A stretch of DNA of 64,000 nucleotides from Loki-b32 sp964493385 (lineage in GTDB: Archaea; Asgardarchaeota; Lokiarchaeia; Sigyniarchaeales; SOKP01). Below the pieces are notes generated by a model. The model was given only the letters and a program-made list of their open reading frames with translations. It did no database searches and had not been told where the DNA came from. Shown here piece by piece: positions 45,187 through 55,108 of this stretch (position 1 is the first letter of the stretch; the number at the start of each line of letters is the position of its first letter). A program made the position numbers and the translations under genes. The DNA lies in the NCBI GenBank assembly GCA_964493385.1, contig CAZBNW010000004.1, positions 1 through 64,000 on the forward strand, given 5' to 3'.

Positions 45187-45795
45187 ATGGCTGACCAAAC
45201 AACTCCTCTTTCTAACATGGAAGAAAAAGGAAAACCAATTTATATTTTCAAGATATGCATTTTAGGGCAAGAAAGAGTCGGAAAAACATGTATCGCGAAA
45301 AGATTATGTTTTAACACATTTGATGTGAACACTAAGGAAACATTAGGAATCGAATTCTATACAAAAGATTTTCCTATTATTGTTGATGGAGAGGATACTT
45401 TTGTTAGGCTCAGTATTTGGGATTTTGGAGGACGAGAACAATTCAAAAAATTGTTTCCATATTATATTAATGGTGCCAATGGAATATTTATGGTTTTTGA
45501 TTTAATAGATCTTCAAACTTTGCTGAGATTAGACTGGTGGTATGAGAGAATGGGTGAGTACAATCATGCAAATACTCCAAGAATATTCATTGGTGCTAAA
45601 AATGACCTTATTAAAACAGCAGATGAGAAAGCTAGGGTTGACGATTTAGTTATAAATAGGTTCATGGAAAGACATGATGAAGTTGACTTTTATAAAACTT
45701 CTTCGAAGGAGAATTTTAATATTAAATTAATTTTTAAAGAACTTGTCATTAAAATATTAGAAAAAAACAAATTGGATTATAATCGGTTAGCATAA
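45187..45795 (+). CDS. Ras/Rab-type small GTPase, 202 aa
   Basis: A GTPase domain starting near residue 19. G1 is GQERVGKT, G2 lies in ETLGIEFYT, G3 is WDFGGREQ, G4 reads AKND, and G5 is KTSSKE. The Asn of NKxD is Ala, and the Gln61 position is Arg. The N-terminal 18 residues are extra and polar. There is no prenylation site. It is the third GTPase in the window with a changed G4 and no catalytic Gln. The start is ATG 45187 without a strong Shine-Dalgarno. Confidence 0.88.
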   Translation: MADQTTPLSNMEEKGKPIYIFKICILGQERVGKTCIAKRLCFNTFDVNTKETLGIEFYTKDFPIIVDGEDTFVRLSIWDFGGREQFKKLFPYYINGANGIFMVFDLIDLQTLLRLDWWYERMGEYNHANTPRIFIGAKNDLIKTADEKARVDDLVINRFMERHDEVDFYKTSSKENFNIKLIFKELVIKILEKNKLDYNRLA

Positions 45796-45866
45796 ACGAA
45801 TGTAATCGATTTATTTAAGAGACTTATTTTTTATGTGATTAACTTATTTTTTGAGGTTAAATCGAA

Positions 45867-46946
45867 ATGGTTGATATATTTCATGAAGAAGATGGAGATC
45901 TTTCAATTATAGAAAATAAGACGATAAGTATTATTGGTTATGGAAATCAGGGGAGAGCTCAAGCTCTTAACTTGAGAGATTCAGGTTTAAATGTTATTGT
46001 AGGAAATATTGAAGATGAGTATAAGAATATTGCTATAAATGATAACTTTCCAGTTTATTCAATTAAAGAAGCTAGTGAAAAATCCCAGATCATATTTTTA
46101 TTAATCCCAGATGAGATAATGAATGATATTTTCGAAAAAGAAATAAGCCCTTATTTGAAACCTGAATCTATACTTGTTTTTGCTAGTGGCTATAATATTG
46201 GTTTTAACTTACTAAAACCCCCTGAAGACACAGATGTATTATTAATTGCGCCTAGAATGATTGGAGTTGGCGTAAGGGAGAATTTTCTTAAAAATGAAGG
46301 ATTTTTTAGTTTTATCGCGATTGAACAAGATGCTTCTGGACAGGCAAAAGAGATTTTGCTTGCCCTGGCTAAAGGCATTGGAACATTAAAAAAAGGTGCC
46401 ATAATGATAACTTTTAAGCAAGAAGCCGAATTAGATTTATTCAATGAACAAGCATTTGGACCGGTATTTGGTAGAGTTTTATTATCGAGTATATACACAT
46501 TAATTAATGCGGGATATCCTCCAGAAGCTGTGTTAGTTGAAATGTATATGAGCGGAGAAATGTCATATACCTATAAGAAAATGGCAGATGTAGGATTAAT
46601 AAAGCAAGTAGATTTTCATTCTCAAACAAGTCAGTATGGGGCAATGAGCAGAGGAATACGGTATCGTAAGCTTCCTCTTATGGATAAGATGAAACGGATC
46701 TTAAGAGAAATTCAAAACGGCGAATTTACCAAAGAGTGGGAAAAGAAAATTACCAAATTAAAATTTAAGATAATAAAGTACTTCGCAACTAAACAGAAGA
46801 TTAATAAATTAGAAAAGCAAGTAAGAAAAAATCTTAAATTAGAACTCTATGATATTTATGAAGAAGAACCCCCAACCGAAGCAGAACTTATTGAGTTAAA
46901 AAAAATTTCAGATGAGTTAAAGTTATTTGAACAATATTTTGAATAA
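45867..46946 (+). CDS. Ketol-acid reductoisomerase-like protein
   Basis: The fold matches IlvC: GYGNQGRAQALNLRDSG binds NAD(P), and the knotted C-terminal domain retains LDLFNEQ with the metal-binding Asp and Glu, plus QYGAMSRG near the end. The active-site FAHGFNI of class I KARI reads FASGYNI, so the conserved His is Ser, and the APKGPG motif reads APRMIG. No other branched-chain amino acid gene is adjacent. A C-terminal extension of about 50 charged, helical residues follows the core. It is probably a KARI-derived enzyme or a non-standard reductase. Confidence 0.7.
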   Translation: MVDIFHEEDGDLSIIENKTISIIGYGNQGRAQALNLRDSGLNVIVGNIEDEYKNIAINDNFPVYSIKEASEKSQIIFLLIPDEIMNDIFEKEISPYLKPESILVFASGYNIGFNLLKPPEDTDVLLIAPRMIGVGVRENFLKNEGFFSFIAIEQDASGQAKEILLALAKGIGTLKKGAIMITFKQEAELDLFNEQAFGPVFGRVLLSSIYTLINAGYPPEAVLVEMYMSGEMSYTYKKMADVGLIKQVDFHSQTSQYGAMSRGIRYRKLPLMDKMKRILREIQNGEFTKEWEKKITKLKFKIIKYFATKQKINKLEKQVRKNLKLELYDIYEEEPPTEAELIELKKISDELKLFEQYFE

Positions 46947-46956
46947 TCTCTGCTTG

Positions 46957-47934
46957 TTATATAAGGATAATAACTACTCCTATAATAGTTAAGATAACAC
47001 CAATAAAGCCATACCTAGAAATCCTTTCCTTATTTACAAAATAAGTTAATGGGAGGGCAAATAATGGACTAGCACTAGCAATTAATGCAACTATATTTGC
47101 TCCTGCTATATGTACAGATTCAGTATATAGATATGCACCTAGTGAAGTACCTATTATTGAAGCAACTAATAATAAAATCCATGAACGAAGTGAATTTTTT
47201 TGATTGGGTGAATTTTCGTTTCTTTTCTTTAAGTAATTTTCTCTCAACACCATTGAACCCAAAATCAATAAAGCAAATGGAAATCTAATTACATTTCCTA
47301 TAATAGAACTTAGTTCTTCTATATGAATTATCTGATCTATTTGAATAGTAGCAAATTCAATTATTACTGCACCTATAGCCCACCCAAGAGATGCTGTAAA
47401 ACAAAAACCTATTGCTTTAACAATGTCTTTTCTAAAAATCTCTTGAATTCTGATTTTAATGGAGTGTTGTAAGATAGAATTGCTTTCACGTTTCGAATTC
47501 TCAGAGTTTATTTTGGATTTTCCAATAGTAGTTATTCCAATACCAATCAGAATTAAAGAAAAAACTAAATTAAGTTTAAATGGTCGGTTAAGAAAAATTA
47601 GAGACAATATAAAAGTAAATAGAGGAAATGTCATTGAAATAGCAAGAGCGATGGTAGTTCCTAGTTCTTTTTGAGCAGTAAAATAAGCGGTGTCACCAAT
47701 TACTTGGCCAAAAATGAAACTCAAAATTAATAGCAACCATAACTCCCATGGTATTATAAAAATGAGATTTAATTGATTTAAAAATAAGACTATTAGAATG
47801 AATGTTAATGTACCTATACCTGTTCGAAAGAAATTAATAAAAGTCGGACTAACTTCTTGGTCAGTTTTGCGAAAAATAACATTAGATCCGACAAATGTTA
47901 GCACAGCTAAAATTGCGATAAATTCTCCTAACAT
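46957..47934 (-). CDS. EamA-type drug/metabolite transporter
   Basis: A 325-residue membrane protein with ten predicted helices in two EamA halves (around 1-135 and 180-325), separated by a polar loop. Typical features are GNVIRFPFALLILG and ALIASASPLFALPLTYFVNKE, as in RhaT/EamA carriers. The exported or imported compound is unknown. It converges with the KARI-like gene, 10 bp apart. Confidence 0.8.
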   Translation of the reverse strand: MLGEFIAILAVLTFVGSNVIFRKTDQEVSPTFINFFRTGIGTLTFILIVLFLNQLNLIFIIPWELWLLLILSFIFGQVIGDTAYFTAQKELGTTIALAISMTFPLFTFILSLIFLNRPFKLNLVFSLILIGIGITTIGKSKINSENSKRESNSILQHSIKIRIQEIFRKDIVKAIGFCFTASLGWAIGAVIIEFATIQIDQIIHIEELSSIIGNVIRFPFALLILGSMVLRENYLKKRNENSPNQKNSLRSWILLLVASIIGTSLGAYLYTESVHIAGANIVALIASASPLFALPLTYFVNKERISRYGFIGVILTIIGVVIILI

Positions 47935-48012
47935 TGAATGTGTAAATTAAAGAATACATATATTGTTTTGTATTATAATTCCCTTAAATGTGAAAATTAA
48001 TAAAGACAAGAA

Positions 48013-49499
48013 TTAGTTATCTTCTTGATTTATTCTTGCTAATTTCTTACCAAATTCATATAATTTTAAAAAAGATTTACTTCCCCTTTCAATTGAGGGA
48101 TAAACGATAAAACCATCATCAATAAGAAGTTCATAATAATCATTACGAATTTTAGTTGGAGTTTCTGCCAAAATCAATATCAAAGTCTTATTTAAAGACT
48201 CAATATATTTTTTTATCTTCTTTAAATTATTGTAATATCTTTCAAATCTATCCTTATCTCTAAAACCAAAAGCATTTGTATGCATAATTACCAGATCTAT
48301 ATCTTCTGTAATTGCTGCTTTGCATAATTCAACATATTTTTCTGATCGTGAAAGCCATGGCAAGTCTAATGGATTATTGAGAGAACCTACTTTAATTGGA
48401 TATACTTCCATTAATCGTTCTTTTGTTTTTCCTTCAAATAAAGGTAAATTAAGTTCTAATTTTGTTAAAGTATCAGTATCAAGAATTCCTAATCCTCCTG
48501 ACCACATAATAACTAGGACATTTTTCCCTTTAGGATAATATTTGATTTGTTCTTCAAATGCCAAATCTCTACATTTTCTAAAAAAACTATGAAAAATAAA
48601 CATATAATCAACCATTTCATCTAAAGAACTTCCCACTTCAATCAAGGTTGTTTGTTTAAAAACTGCATCCCATATCCTTTCATCTGATCCTAAAGAACCA
48701 GTATGAGTCTGAACTGCAGATCGAGCACGATGTGTCGTTCCCCCTCTTAAAAATAAGATCGGTTTGACATTTTTTTTAAAATAGTTAATAATTTATGTCC
48801 TGCTGATTCTTGGTATTTTGAAAAACCTTCAAAATATACGCTAATTATTTCAATTTCACTGTCATTCTCAAAATATTCCAAAAAATCTGTGACTTGTAAA
48901 CTTACACAATTACCAATACTTGCTCCTTTTGAAAACGTGAGTCGATATCTGCTATATCCATACATTATAGCTCTTGAATGTAAATCGCCAGAATGGTAAA
49001 TTAATCCAATATTCCCATCATCTAGTGGAAATCTAGGCAGATATGCCATTTTTTCACTGGGACAATAAACACCCATGCAATTGGGGCCTATAGCTTTGAT
49101 GTTAGTGTGATTATCAAAAAAATCTCTCAATTGTTTTTCAATTTTTACTCCGATATCATCGAATTCTCCTGTTCCAGCAGTAAAAATATGTATAAAATTA
49201 ATTTTCTTTTTTGCTGTAATTTCTTCTAAGGATTGAATAAGTAATTCTCTTCTAACAGCTAAAATCAGTAAATCGATTGTATTATCAGGTATTTCCTCAA
49301 TCGATTTGTAACACTCTATACCGGAGATCTCTAACTCTGTTGGCGATATTAAAAATAATTTCTCTAAATTATATCCGTGTAGTTTAAAGCCTTCAATAAA
49401 ATATCCAAATTTTTCTTTTGCTTCAAATATCGCAATATTTCGGGGTTTAAATAGAAGATCTAAGGATTTTTTTTTCATCACAATTACCATTTTTATCAT
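48013..49499 (-). pseudogene. NDP-forming acyl-CoA synthetase alpha-like gene with frameshift
   Basis: The 5' part 48747-49499 and 3' part 48013-48645 align along the whole paralogue at 49667-51145. The frame is lost in a run of eight A on the coding strand (48770-48777). One more A would restore LKKNVKPILFLRGGTTHRA and the phospho-His region TAV-like VQTHTGSLG. The N-terminal domain is a CoA-binding Rossmann fold with GPNCMG. This is either a real decay event or a homopolymer sequence error. No beta subunit (ATP-grasp) is nearby, so function would need a partner elsewhere. Confidence 0.78.
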
Positions 49500-49666
49500 T
49501 CATTAATTAACTGAGATTATGATTATTTTATAAAACGTGTAAACTATCATGTTAAGCATTAGATTTAGATTTTTAGATTTTATTCTAAAAGAAAAATGAA
49601 GTTAATTGAAGATTTATTGAATTAAGAGAATCAACAAAAAGTTATAAGGATAAAATTAGAAACTGT

Positions 49667-51145
49667 TTACCTTTTGGATTTTAATTGACTTAGTTTTTTT
49701 CCATATTCATATAATTTCAAAAATGATTTAGCAGCAGCTTCAATTGTAGGATAAACAATGAACTTATCATTAATTAGTAAGTGGCTAAATTTGGCTTGAG
49801 ATTCACTAGGATACTGATGTAAGATAATAATAAAAACCTTATTTAATGATTCAACATACTCTCTCAATTCTAACAGATTATTATAATAACCTTTAAAACG
49901 TTCACCTTCCATGTCTTTCCAAGAATCGGTTTCGACTATTATCAAATCAATATTTTCGCTGATAGCGGATTTACAAACCTCTACTAACACTTTTTGGTGT
50001 GTTACCCAAGGTAAATCAAAAGGGTTTGATAAACTACCAACTCTTATTGGATATATTTCTTTTAATTTCTCTAGAGCATCACCTTCAAAATAAGGTAATT
50101 TTAATCCTAACTCTATTAAGGTATCTGTTGCTAAAATGCCAAAACCACCAGACCAAAGAACCACTAAAGCTCGTTTGTTTATGGGATAAATAATATTCTT
50201 CTTTAATTTACTAAACCGAGATATATAACTAGAAAAAAGAAAAGTATAATCAATTAGTTCATCCAAAGAAGGAGGAACTTCAATAGTGCGGGTTTGTTTA
50301 TAGATCGCACCCCAAATATCGCCTTTTGTTGCTAAAGCTCCTGTATGAGTCAAAACAGCAGTTTGCCCTCTTGAAGTTCTTCCACCTCTCATAAATAATA
50401 CTGGTTTTTTCATCTTTTTCAAAATATTAAATAAATTCTTTCCCTCATTTTTGTGGAATGGCGAAATTCCTTCAAAATAAACACATATTACATCAGTATC
50501 AACATCTTTATTGAGATATTCTAAAATTTCTGAAATTTGAATATCTATACAATTTCCAATGCTTATTCCAATCGAAAATCTAAGATTATATCTTCGAGAA
50601 CCAAATTTTATCATTTTAGAGTGCAAATCTCCTGATTGAAAAATAAGACCAATATTGCCTCTCTCCACAGGAAAAGATGAGTAATATGCAGTTTTTCCGC
50701 GAGGATTATATAATCCCATACAGTTTGGACCTATAGCTCTTGTATTCTTATAATTTTCCAATAGTTCTTTTAACTGGCGTTCAATTTCTACGCCTAAATC
50801 GTCAAATTCCCCTGTTCCAGCTGTAAATATATGAACAAAATTTACTTTTTTTTTCGATAAAATATCTACTAATGATTCAATAAGCAATTCTCTTCTTACA
50901 GATAAAATTAATAGATCTATTATATCCTCTGGAATGTCATCAACAGTTTTATAACATTTCAGACCTGAAAATTCTTCTTCTTTAGTTGATATTAAATATA
51001 ACTTCCCTAAATCAAAACCTTGCCTTTTAAATCCTTCAATGAAAAATGAAATACCTTGGCTTACTTTAAAAATTGCTACACTATTAGGCTTAAATAATCT
51101 CTCAAATGAATGTATATTATCCTTCTTTTCCATTTTTATCCTCAA
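49667..51145 (-). CDS. NDP-forming acyl-CoA synthetase alpha-subunit-like protein
   Basis: A 492-residue protein with the CoA-binding domain (TAGTGEFDDLG, GPNCMGLY) and the two ligase-CoA domains. The phosphohistidine lies in AVLTHTGALATKG and the other family landmark is LVVLWSGGFGILATDTL. Such proteins join an acid, CoA and ADP/ATP with a separate or fused ATP-grasp subunit, making ATP from acyl-CoA in archaea. The ATP-grasp part is absent here. The start (51145, or ATG 51133) overlaps the previous gene by up to 29 bp. A frameshifted paralogue follows. Confidence 0.78.
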   Translation of the reverse strand: MRIKMEKKDNIHSFERLFKPNSVAIFKVSQGISFFIEGFKRQGFDLGKLYLISTKEEEFSGLKCYKTVDDIPEDIIDLLILSVRRELLIESLVDILSKKKVNFVHIFTAGTGEFDDLGVEIERQLKELLENYKNTRAIGPNCMGLYNPRGKTAYYSSFPVERGNIGLIFQSGDLHSKMIKFGSRRYNLRFSIGISIGNCIDIQISEILEYLNKDVDTDVICVYFEGISPFHKNEGKNLFNILKKMKKPVLFMRGGRTSRGQTAVLTHTGALATKGDIWGAIYKQTRTIEVPPSLDELIDYTFLFSSYISRFSKLKKNIIYPINKRALVVLWSGGFGILATDTLIELGLKLPYFEGDALEKLKEIYPIRVGSLSNPFDLPWVTHQKVLVEVCKSAISENIDLIIVETDSWKDMEGERFKGYYNNLLELREYVESLNKVFIIILHQYPSESQAKFSHLLINDKFIVYPTIEAAAKSFLKLYEYGKKLSQLKSKR

Positions 51146-51725
51146 TTGTTATTGTTAAATCTGTATTACAATTATAGCAAAATTTTGGGATAGATTCGAA
51201 TTCAGTTCCACAATTTGGGCACATAGTTTTACTCGTACTCGCAATAGCATGTAAATCTTCAATTTGAGTCTCAATTTTAAGTCTCTTGATTTTTCTTAGT
51301 ATTGATGAAAGTCCGATTGAAAGGCCAACAATTACAACACCTAGCAGAATTGTGTGTAAAAAATGAAATTGAAAATTAGAATTAAAATATTCAGGTGAAT
51401 ATCTTGACAAAAATACATAAAGAAAAAAATTTGGAAAGAAAAATGTTATTAAATTCATTGAATACGATTTTTTGAAATTATCATAAATGAATATTGGAAT
51501 TAATGATACTAAAATCCAAATCAAATATATAATAAATAAACCAAACAAATTATCAAACAAAATATAGTTTGCTAAGAACTGTATAATAACTTTTTGTTCT
51601 TCTAAAACGCCTGCATCAAAATTTATGTTAATCTTATAATCCATAAAGAATATAAATAGAGTTAGAATTAGAGTTTGGATGATAAAAATAACAATTCTAC
51701 TTCTAAAAACTTCTTTTAATTTCAT
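51117..51725 (-). CDS. Membrane protein with C-terminal zinc ribbon, 202 aa
   Basis: About four to five hydrophobic segments (10-28, 48-72, 82-105, 115-145) are followed by a soluble C-terminus with a zinc ribbon CPNCGTEF and CYNCNTDL. The family is not recognised. Its 3' end overlaps the start of the acyl-CoA synthetase-like gene by 29 bases in the same direction, so the two are co-transcribed and translation may be coupled. Confidence 0.6.
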   Translation of the reverse strand: MKLKEVFRSRIVIFIIQTLILTLFIFFMDYKININFDAGVLEEQKVIIQFLANYILFDNLFGLFIIYLIWILVSLIPIFIYDNFKKSYSMNLITFFFPNFFLYVFLSRYSPEYFNSNFQFHFLHTILLGVVIVGLSIGLSSILRKIKRLKIETQIEDLHAIASTSKTMCPNCGTEFESIPKFCYNCNTDLTITIEDKNGKEG

Positions 51726-51920
51726 TATTTAATAATTAAATATATTAAAAAATTAAACTCTTCTAAAAAGAATCTGATTTTAAATCTATTTGAAACTTAA
51801 AGTTGCCCAAAACAGTAAAATTTTTAATATTTGCTATCTTTATTTATGTACAGTGGAAGACTCGTATTCTTGTTTTTTAAAATTAGCATTTTATAATTGT
51901 TTTAGAGGATGTTTTATCCC

Positions 51921-51977
51921 ATGAATCGTACTTCTTCTTCAAAATTAAATAATAAAAGTATTTTTTTGGAGGTTTAG
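51921..51977 (+). CDS. Possible 18-residue leader peptide before rpoA1
   Basis: ATG 51921 follows GAGGATG by nine bases and opens 18 codons, with a Ser-rich and then hydrophobic product (MNRTSSSKLNNKSIFLEV), ending in TAG three bases before the rpoA1 start. The Shine-Dalgarno of rpoA1 (GGAGGT, 51968-51973) lies within its last codons. It may be a translated upstream frame that controls rpoA1, or chance. The rest of the 255-bp region contains no other gene. Confidence 0.3.
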   Translation: MNRTSSSKLNNKSIFLEV

Positions 51978-51980
51978 CTT

Positions 51981-54902
51981 GTGAGCTATACATTTTCAAG
52001 AACTAAAATGATTGAAAAAATCAAATTTGGGCTCCTAAGCCCTGATGAAATACGTAAAATGTCTGCTGCTCGTATAATCACAGCAGATACGTATGATGAA
52101 GATGGTCTCCCGATCCCGAGTGGACTTATGGACCAAAGACTAGGTACCATCGAACCTGGCCAACGTTGTCAGACCTGTGGAAATCTTGTAAGTAATTGCA
52201 TGGGACATTTTGGCCATATTGAACTTGCAAGACCAGTTATTCATGTAGGTTATGCAAAAAAAGTGTTAAAAGTTCTTCGATCTATATGTCCTGAATGCTC
52301 TCGATTAATGCTAACTGAAGAGGAAAAAGAAAGTTTTAGACAAGAGCAGTTGAAGCATCGAAAAATATTTTTTGAAGGTGATGAGGATGCCGCTAAAATT
52401 GTATTCAAAAAAGCGAGAAAAGTAAAGACATGCCCTCATTGTGGAGCTAAGAAAAAAAAGATAATTATTGAGAAACCAACTACCTTTTATGAAGAAGAAG
52501 AAGGAAAAGGTTCACGGAGAATAACACCTATTGAGATTTTAGAACGATTAAAAAAAATGAGCGATGTGGATCTTAGGATCCTCGGTATTTCACCTGAAAA
52601 TGCTAGACTCGAATGGGTAATATTTACAGTCTTACCAATACCTCCCGTATGTGCAAGGCCATCAATTACTTTAGATAGCGGAATTCGTTCTGAAGATGAT
52701 TTAACGCATAAATTGGTTGATGTCATTCGAATTAATCAGAGATTAAGAGAAAATATTGATGCTGGAGCGCCACACTTAATTGTTGAAGATCTTTGGGAAT
52801 TATTACAATATCATATTACAACTTATTTTGATAATCAAGTATCTGGGATCCCTCCTGCGAGACATCGTTCTGGTAGAGCACTGAGAACGTTAACTCAGAG
52901 ACTGAAAGGGAAAGAGGGAAGATTTAGAAGTAATTTAAGCGGGAAAAGAGTTGATTTTTCTGCCCGAAGTGTTATATCACCAAATCCATACATCAGTATT
53001 AATGATGTAGGTGTACCAATAGAAATTGCAAAAATTTTGACAATACCTACTAATGTTAACGATTGGAATATTGAAGAGATGAAGCAAATAGTCCTAAATG
53101 GTCCATTTAATCATCCAGGTGCAAATTATATTATACGAAATGATCGTAGAAGGATTGATCTTCGATATGTGAAAAATAGAAAAATAATTGCAGATATGCT
53201 CACACCGGGCTTTACTGTTGAGCGTCACCTAAATGATGGGGACTTAGTGTTATTTAATCGCCAGCCTTCACTTCATAGAATGTCAATAATGGCTCATGAA
53301 GTAAAAATTATGAAAGGAAGAACTTTTCGATTAAACTTAACTGTATGTCCACCATACAATGCTGATTTTGATGGAGATGAGATGAATTTACATGTACCTC
53401 AAAGTGAAGAAGCTCGAACGGAGGCAGAATTACTTCTTAAAGTTCAAGAACATATACTTTCTCCGCGATTTGGCGGACCAATCTTAGGTGGAATTCAAGA
53501 TTTTATTTCAAGTGTATTTCAATTTACTAGTAAGGATTCATTATATAATAAAAAAGATACATTAAAATTATTGTATATTGGAGATGTTTATAAAAATAAT
53601 CCTAATTTTAGTTTGGATCAACTTATTCCTGTAATTACCGATCCCAAACCAATGTATTCTGGAAAAGAAATTTTCAGTACATTATTTCCAGAGGATCTAA
53701 ATATTAAAGTAAAATCTAAATTTTGTAAAAAATGTGAAGTCTGTGAAGAAGATAATTGTAGTTATGACGCATATGTTGTAATTAAAAATGGTAAATTGAT
53801 TACTGGAACTGTTGATGAGAATTCGTTTGGTGCCATGCAATCAAATAGTATATTACAACGAATTATCAAGGATCATGGCAATGCGCGAGGAAGACAATTT
53901 TTAGACAGTGCTACTAAGATGCTCCTATACGTTATTAGGCAAAATGGAATGACTATGGGATTGGATGAAGTATATGTGCATGGACATGCATATGATGAAA
54001 TCAAAAAGATATTAGAAGAAGCAAATATAGAATCTGAGAAATTAATCAAAGCTTTTTATGATAACGATACTAAAATACTTAAACGAGCTCCTGGTCGTTC
54101 TATGAGAGAAACCTTGGAATTAAGAATCAGACAGGTATTAGCAGAAGCCCGTAAAAAAGCTGAAGAAACAGCAGCAGAGTTCATTGGTGATGAAGCTCAT
54201 TCAGTTATAATGACCAAATCTGGAGCCAGAGGTAATATATTAAATCTAGGACAAATGTCTGCTGTTGTTGGACAACAAGCTATTAGAGGTGAGAGAATTA
54301 ATCGAGGATATAGTATGAGAACTTTACCTCATTTTAAAATAAATGACCTTAGTCCTCGAGCTCGTGGTTTTGTTGCATCCTCTTACCGAAATGGATTAAA
54401 ACCAGTGGAATTCTTCTATCATGCTATGGGTGGTCGAGAAGGGCTTGTTGATACAGCAGTCAGAACAAGCACATCTGGATACATGCAACGGAGGCTTGTA
54501 AACGCCTTACAAGATATGGTTGTTGAAAATGATGGAACTGTAAGAAACTCAGACAAAAATGTAATCCAATTTTGCTTTGGAGATGATGGCATAGACGCTA
54601 TGCATACCGATCACGGTGCTGCAGTAAATTTAGATGTTTTATTATTAAAGGCTAAAGCTTTGGATGTTGAAAAGGTGCGTGAAGAAATTAAAAAAGACTC
54701 TACAACAAAAACTTCTCTATCTAAAAAGAAAGTTGTTTCTAAGAAAAAACAAATAAAAAAAGCTTCAGTTCAAGCACAACCGAAGAAAGTTAAAGTTGAT
54801 GAAGATTCCTTACAGCAACAGTTTGAAGAGGAAACTGGCAAGAAAGCAATTTGGCGGGGTAAAGAAACTAAAGCTTATTTAGAATGGAAAGAAGAAAAAT
54901 AG
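51981..54902 (+). CDS. rpoA1: DNA-directed RNA polymerase subunit A' (rpoA1)
   Basis: This is the first part of the split largest subunit. IKFGLLSPDEIRKMSAARI starts it, CQTCGNLVSNCMGHFGH is the zinc-binding clamp, and NADFDGDEMNLH near residue 460 holds the three Asp for the catalytic Mg2+. RQPSLHRMS and GQQAIRGERI also appear. At 973 residues it is longer than most A' subunits (about 880), owing to a Lys-rich linker (about 905-940) and a terminal module with EETGKKAIWRGKETKAYLEW. The GTG start follows GGAGGT. rpoB and rpoH, usual upstream partners, are missing. Confidence 0.95.
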   Translation: MSYTFSRTKMIEKIKFGLLSPDEIRKMSAARIITADTYDEDGLPIPSGLMDQRLGTIEPGQRCQTCGNLVSNCMGHFGHIELARPVIHVGYAKKVLKVLRSICPECSRLMLTEEEKESFRQEQLKHRKIFFEGDEDAAKIVFKKARKVKTCPHCGAKKKKIIIEKPTTFYEEEEGKGSRRITPIEILERLKKMSDVDLRILGISPENARLEWVIFTVLPIPPVCARPSITLDSGIRSEDDLTHKLVDVIRINQRLRENIDAGAPHLIVEDLWELLQYHITTYFDNQVSGIPPARHRSGRALRTLTQRLKGKEGRFRSNLSGKRVDFSARSVISPNPYISINDVGVPIEIAKILTIPTNVNDWNIEEMKQIVLNGPFNHPGANYIIRNDRRRIDLRYVKNRKIIADMLTPGFTVERHLNDGDLVLFNRQPSLHRMSIMAHEVKIMKGRTFRLNLTVCPPYNADFDGDEMNLHVPQSEEARTEAELLLKVQEHILSPRFGGPILGGIQDFISSVFQFTSKDSLYNKKDTLKLLYIGDVYKNNPNFSLDQLIPVITDPKPMYSGKEIFSTLFPEDLNIKVKSKFCKKCEVCEEDNCSYDAYVVIKNGKLITGTVDENSFGAMQSNSILQRIIKDHGNARGRQFLDSATKMLLYVIRQNGMTMGLDEVYVHGHAYDEIKKILEEANIESEKLIKAFYDNDTKILKRAPGRSMRETLELRIRQVLAEARKKAEETAAEFIGDEAHSVIMTKSGARGNILNLGQMSAVVGQQAIRGERINRGYSMRTLPHFKINDLSPRARGFVASSYRNGLKPVEFFYHAMGGREGLVDTAVRTSTSGYMQRRLVNALQDMVVENDGTVRNSDKNVIQFCFGDDGIDAMHTDHGAAVNLDVLLLKAKALDVEKVREEIKKDSTTKTSLSKKKVVSKKKQIKKASVQAQPKKVKVDEDSLQQQFEEETGKKAIWRGKETKAYLEWKEEK

Positions 54903-54936
54903 AATAATTATTATCAAAAGGAAGAGAATAAAAAAA

Positions 54937-55077
54937 ATGGCAAAAAAAAAATCAACAGGAAATCCTGATTTAGTAGCTTTAAAAAAACAATATAAAGAAG
55001 AAACAGGAAAAAATGCTGTCCATTGTGGAAAAATAACTAAAGGATTTCAAGAGTGGAAAAAACAAAAACAAGGTTAA
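54937..55077 (+). CDS. 46-residue free copy of the RpoA1 C-terminal module
   Basis: ATG 54937 opens a small basic protein whose core EETGKNAVHCGKITKGFQEW lines up with EETGKKAIWRGKETKAYLEW at the very end of RpoA1. The two share EETGK, GK, TK and EWK at identical spacing. The gene lies between rpoA1 and rpoA2 in the same direction, with AGGAAG-like sequence before it. It probably arose by duplication of the tail. Function unknown; it could bind the same nucleic-acid or protein partner as the tail. Confidence 0.7.
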   Translation: MAKKKSTGNPDLVALKKQYKEETGKNAVHCGKITKGFQEWKKQKQG

Positions 55078-55108
55078 AATTTAACAAGAATTAATAGGTT
55101 TAAGAAAA

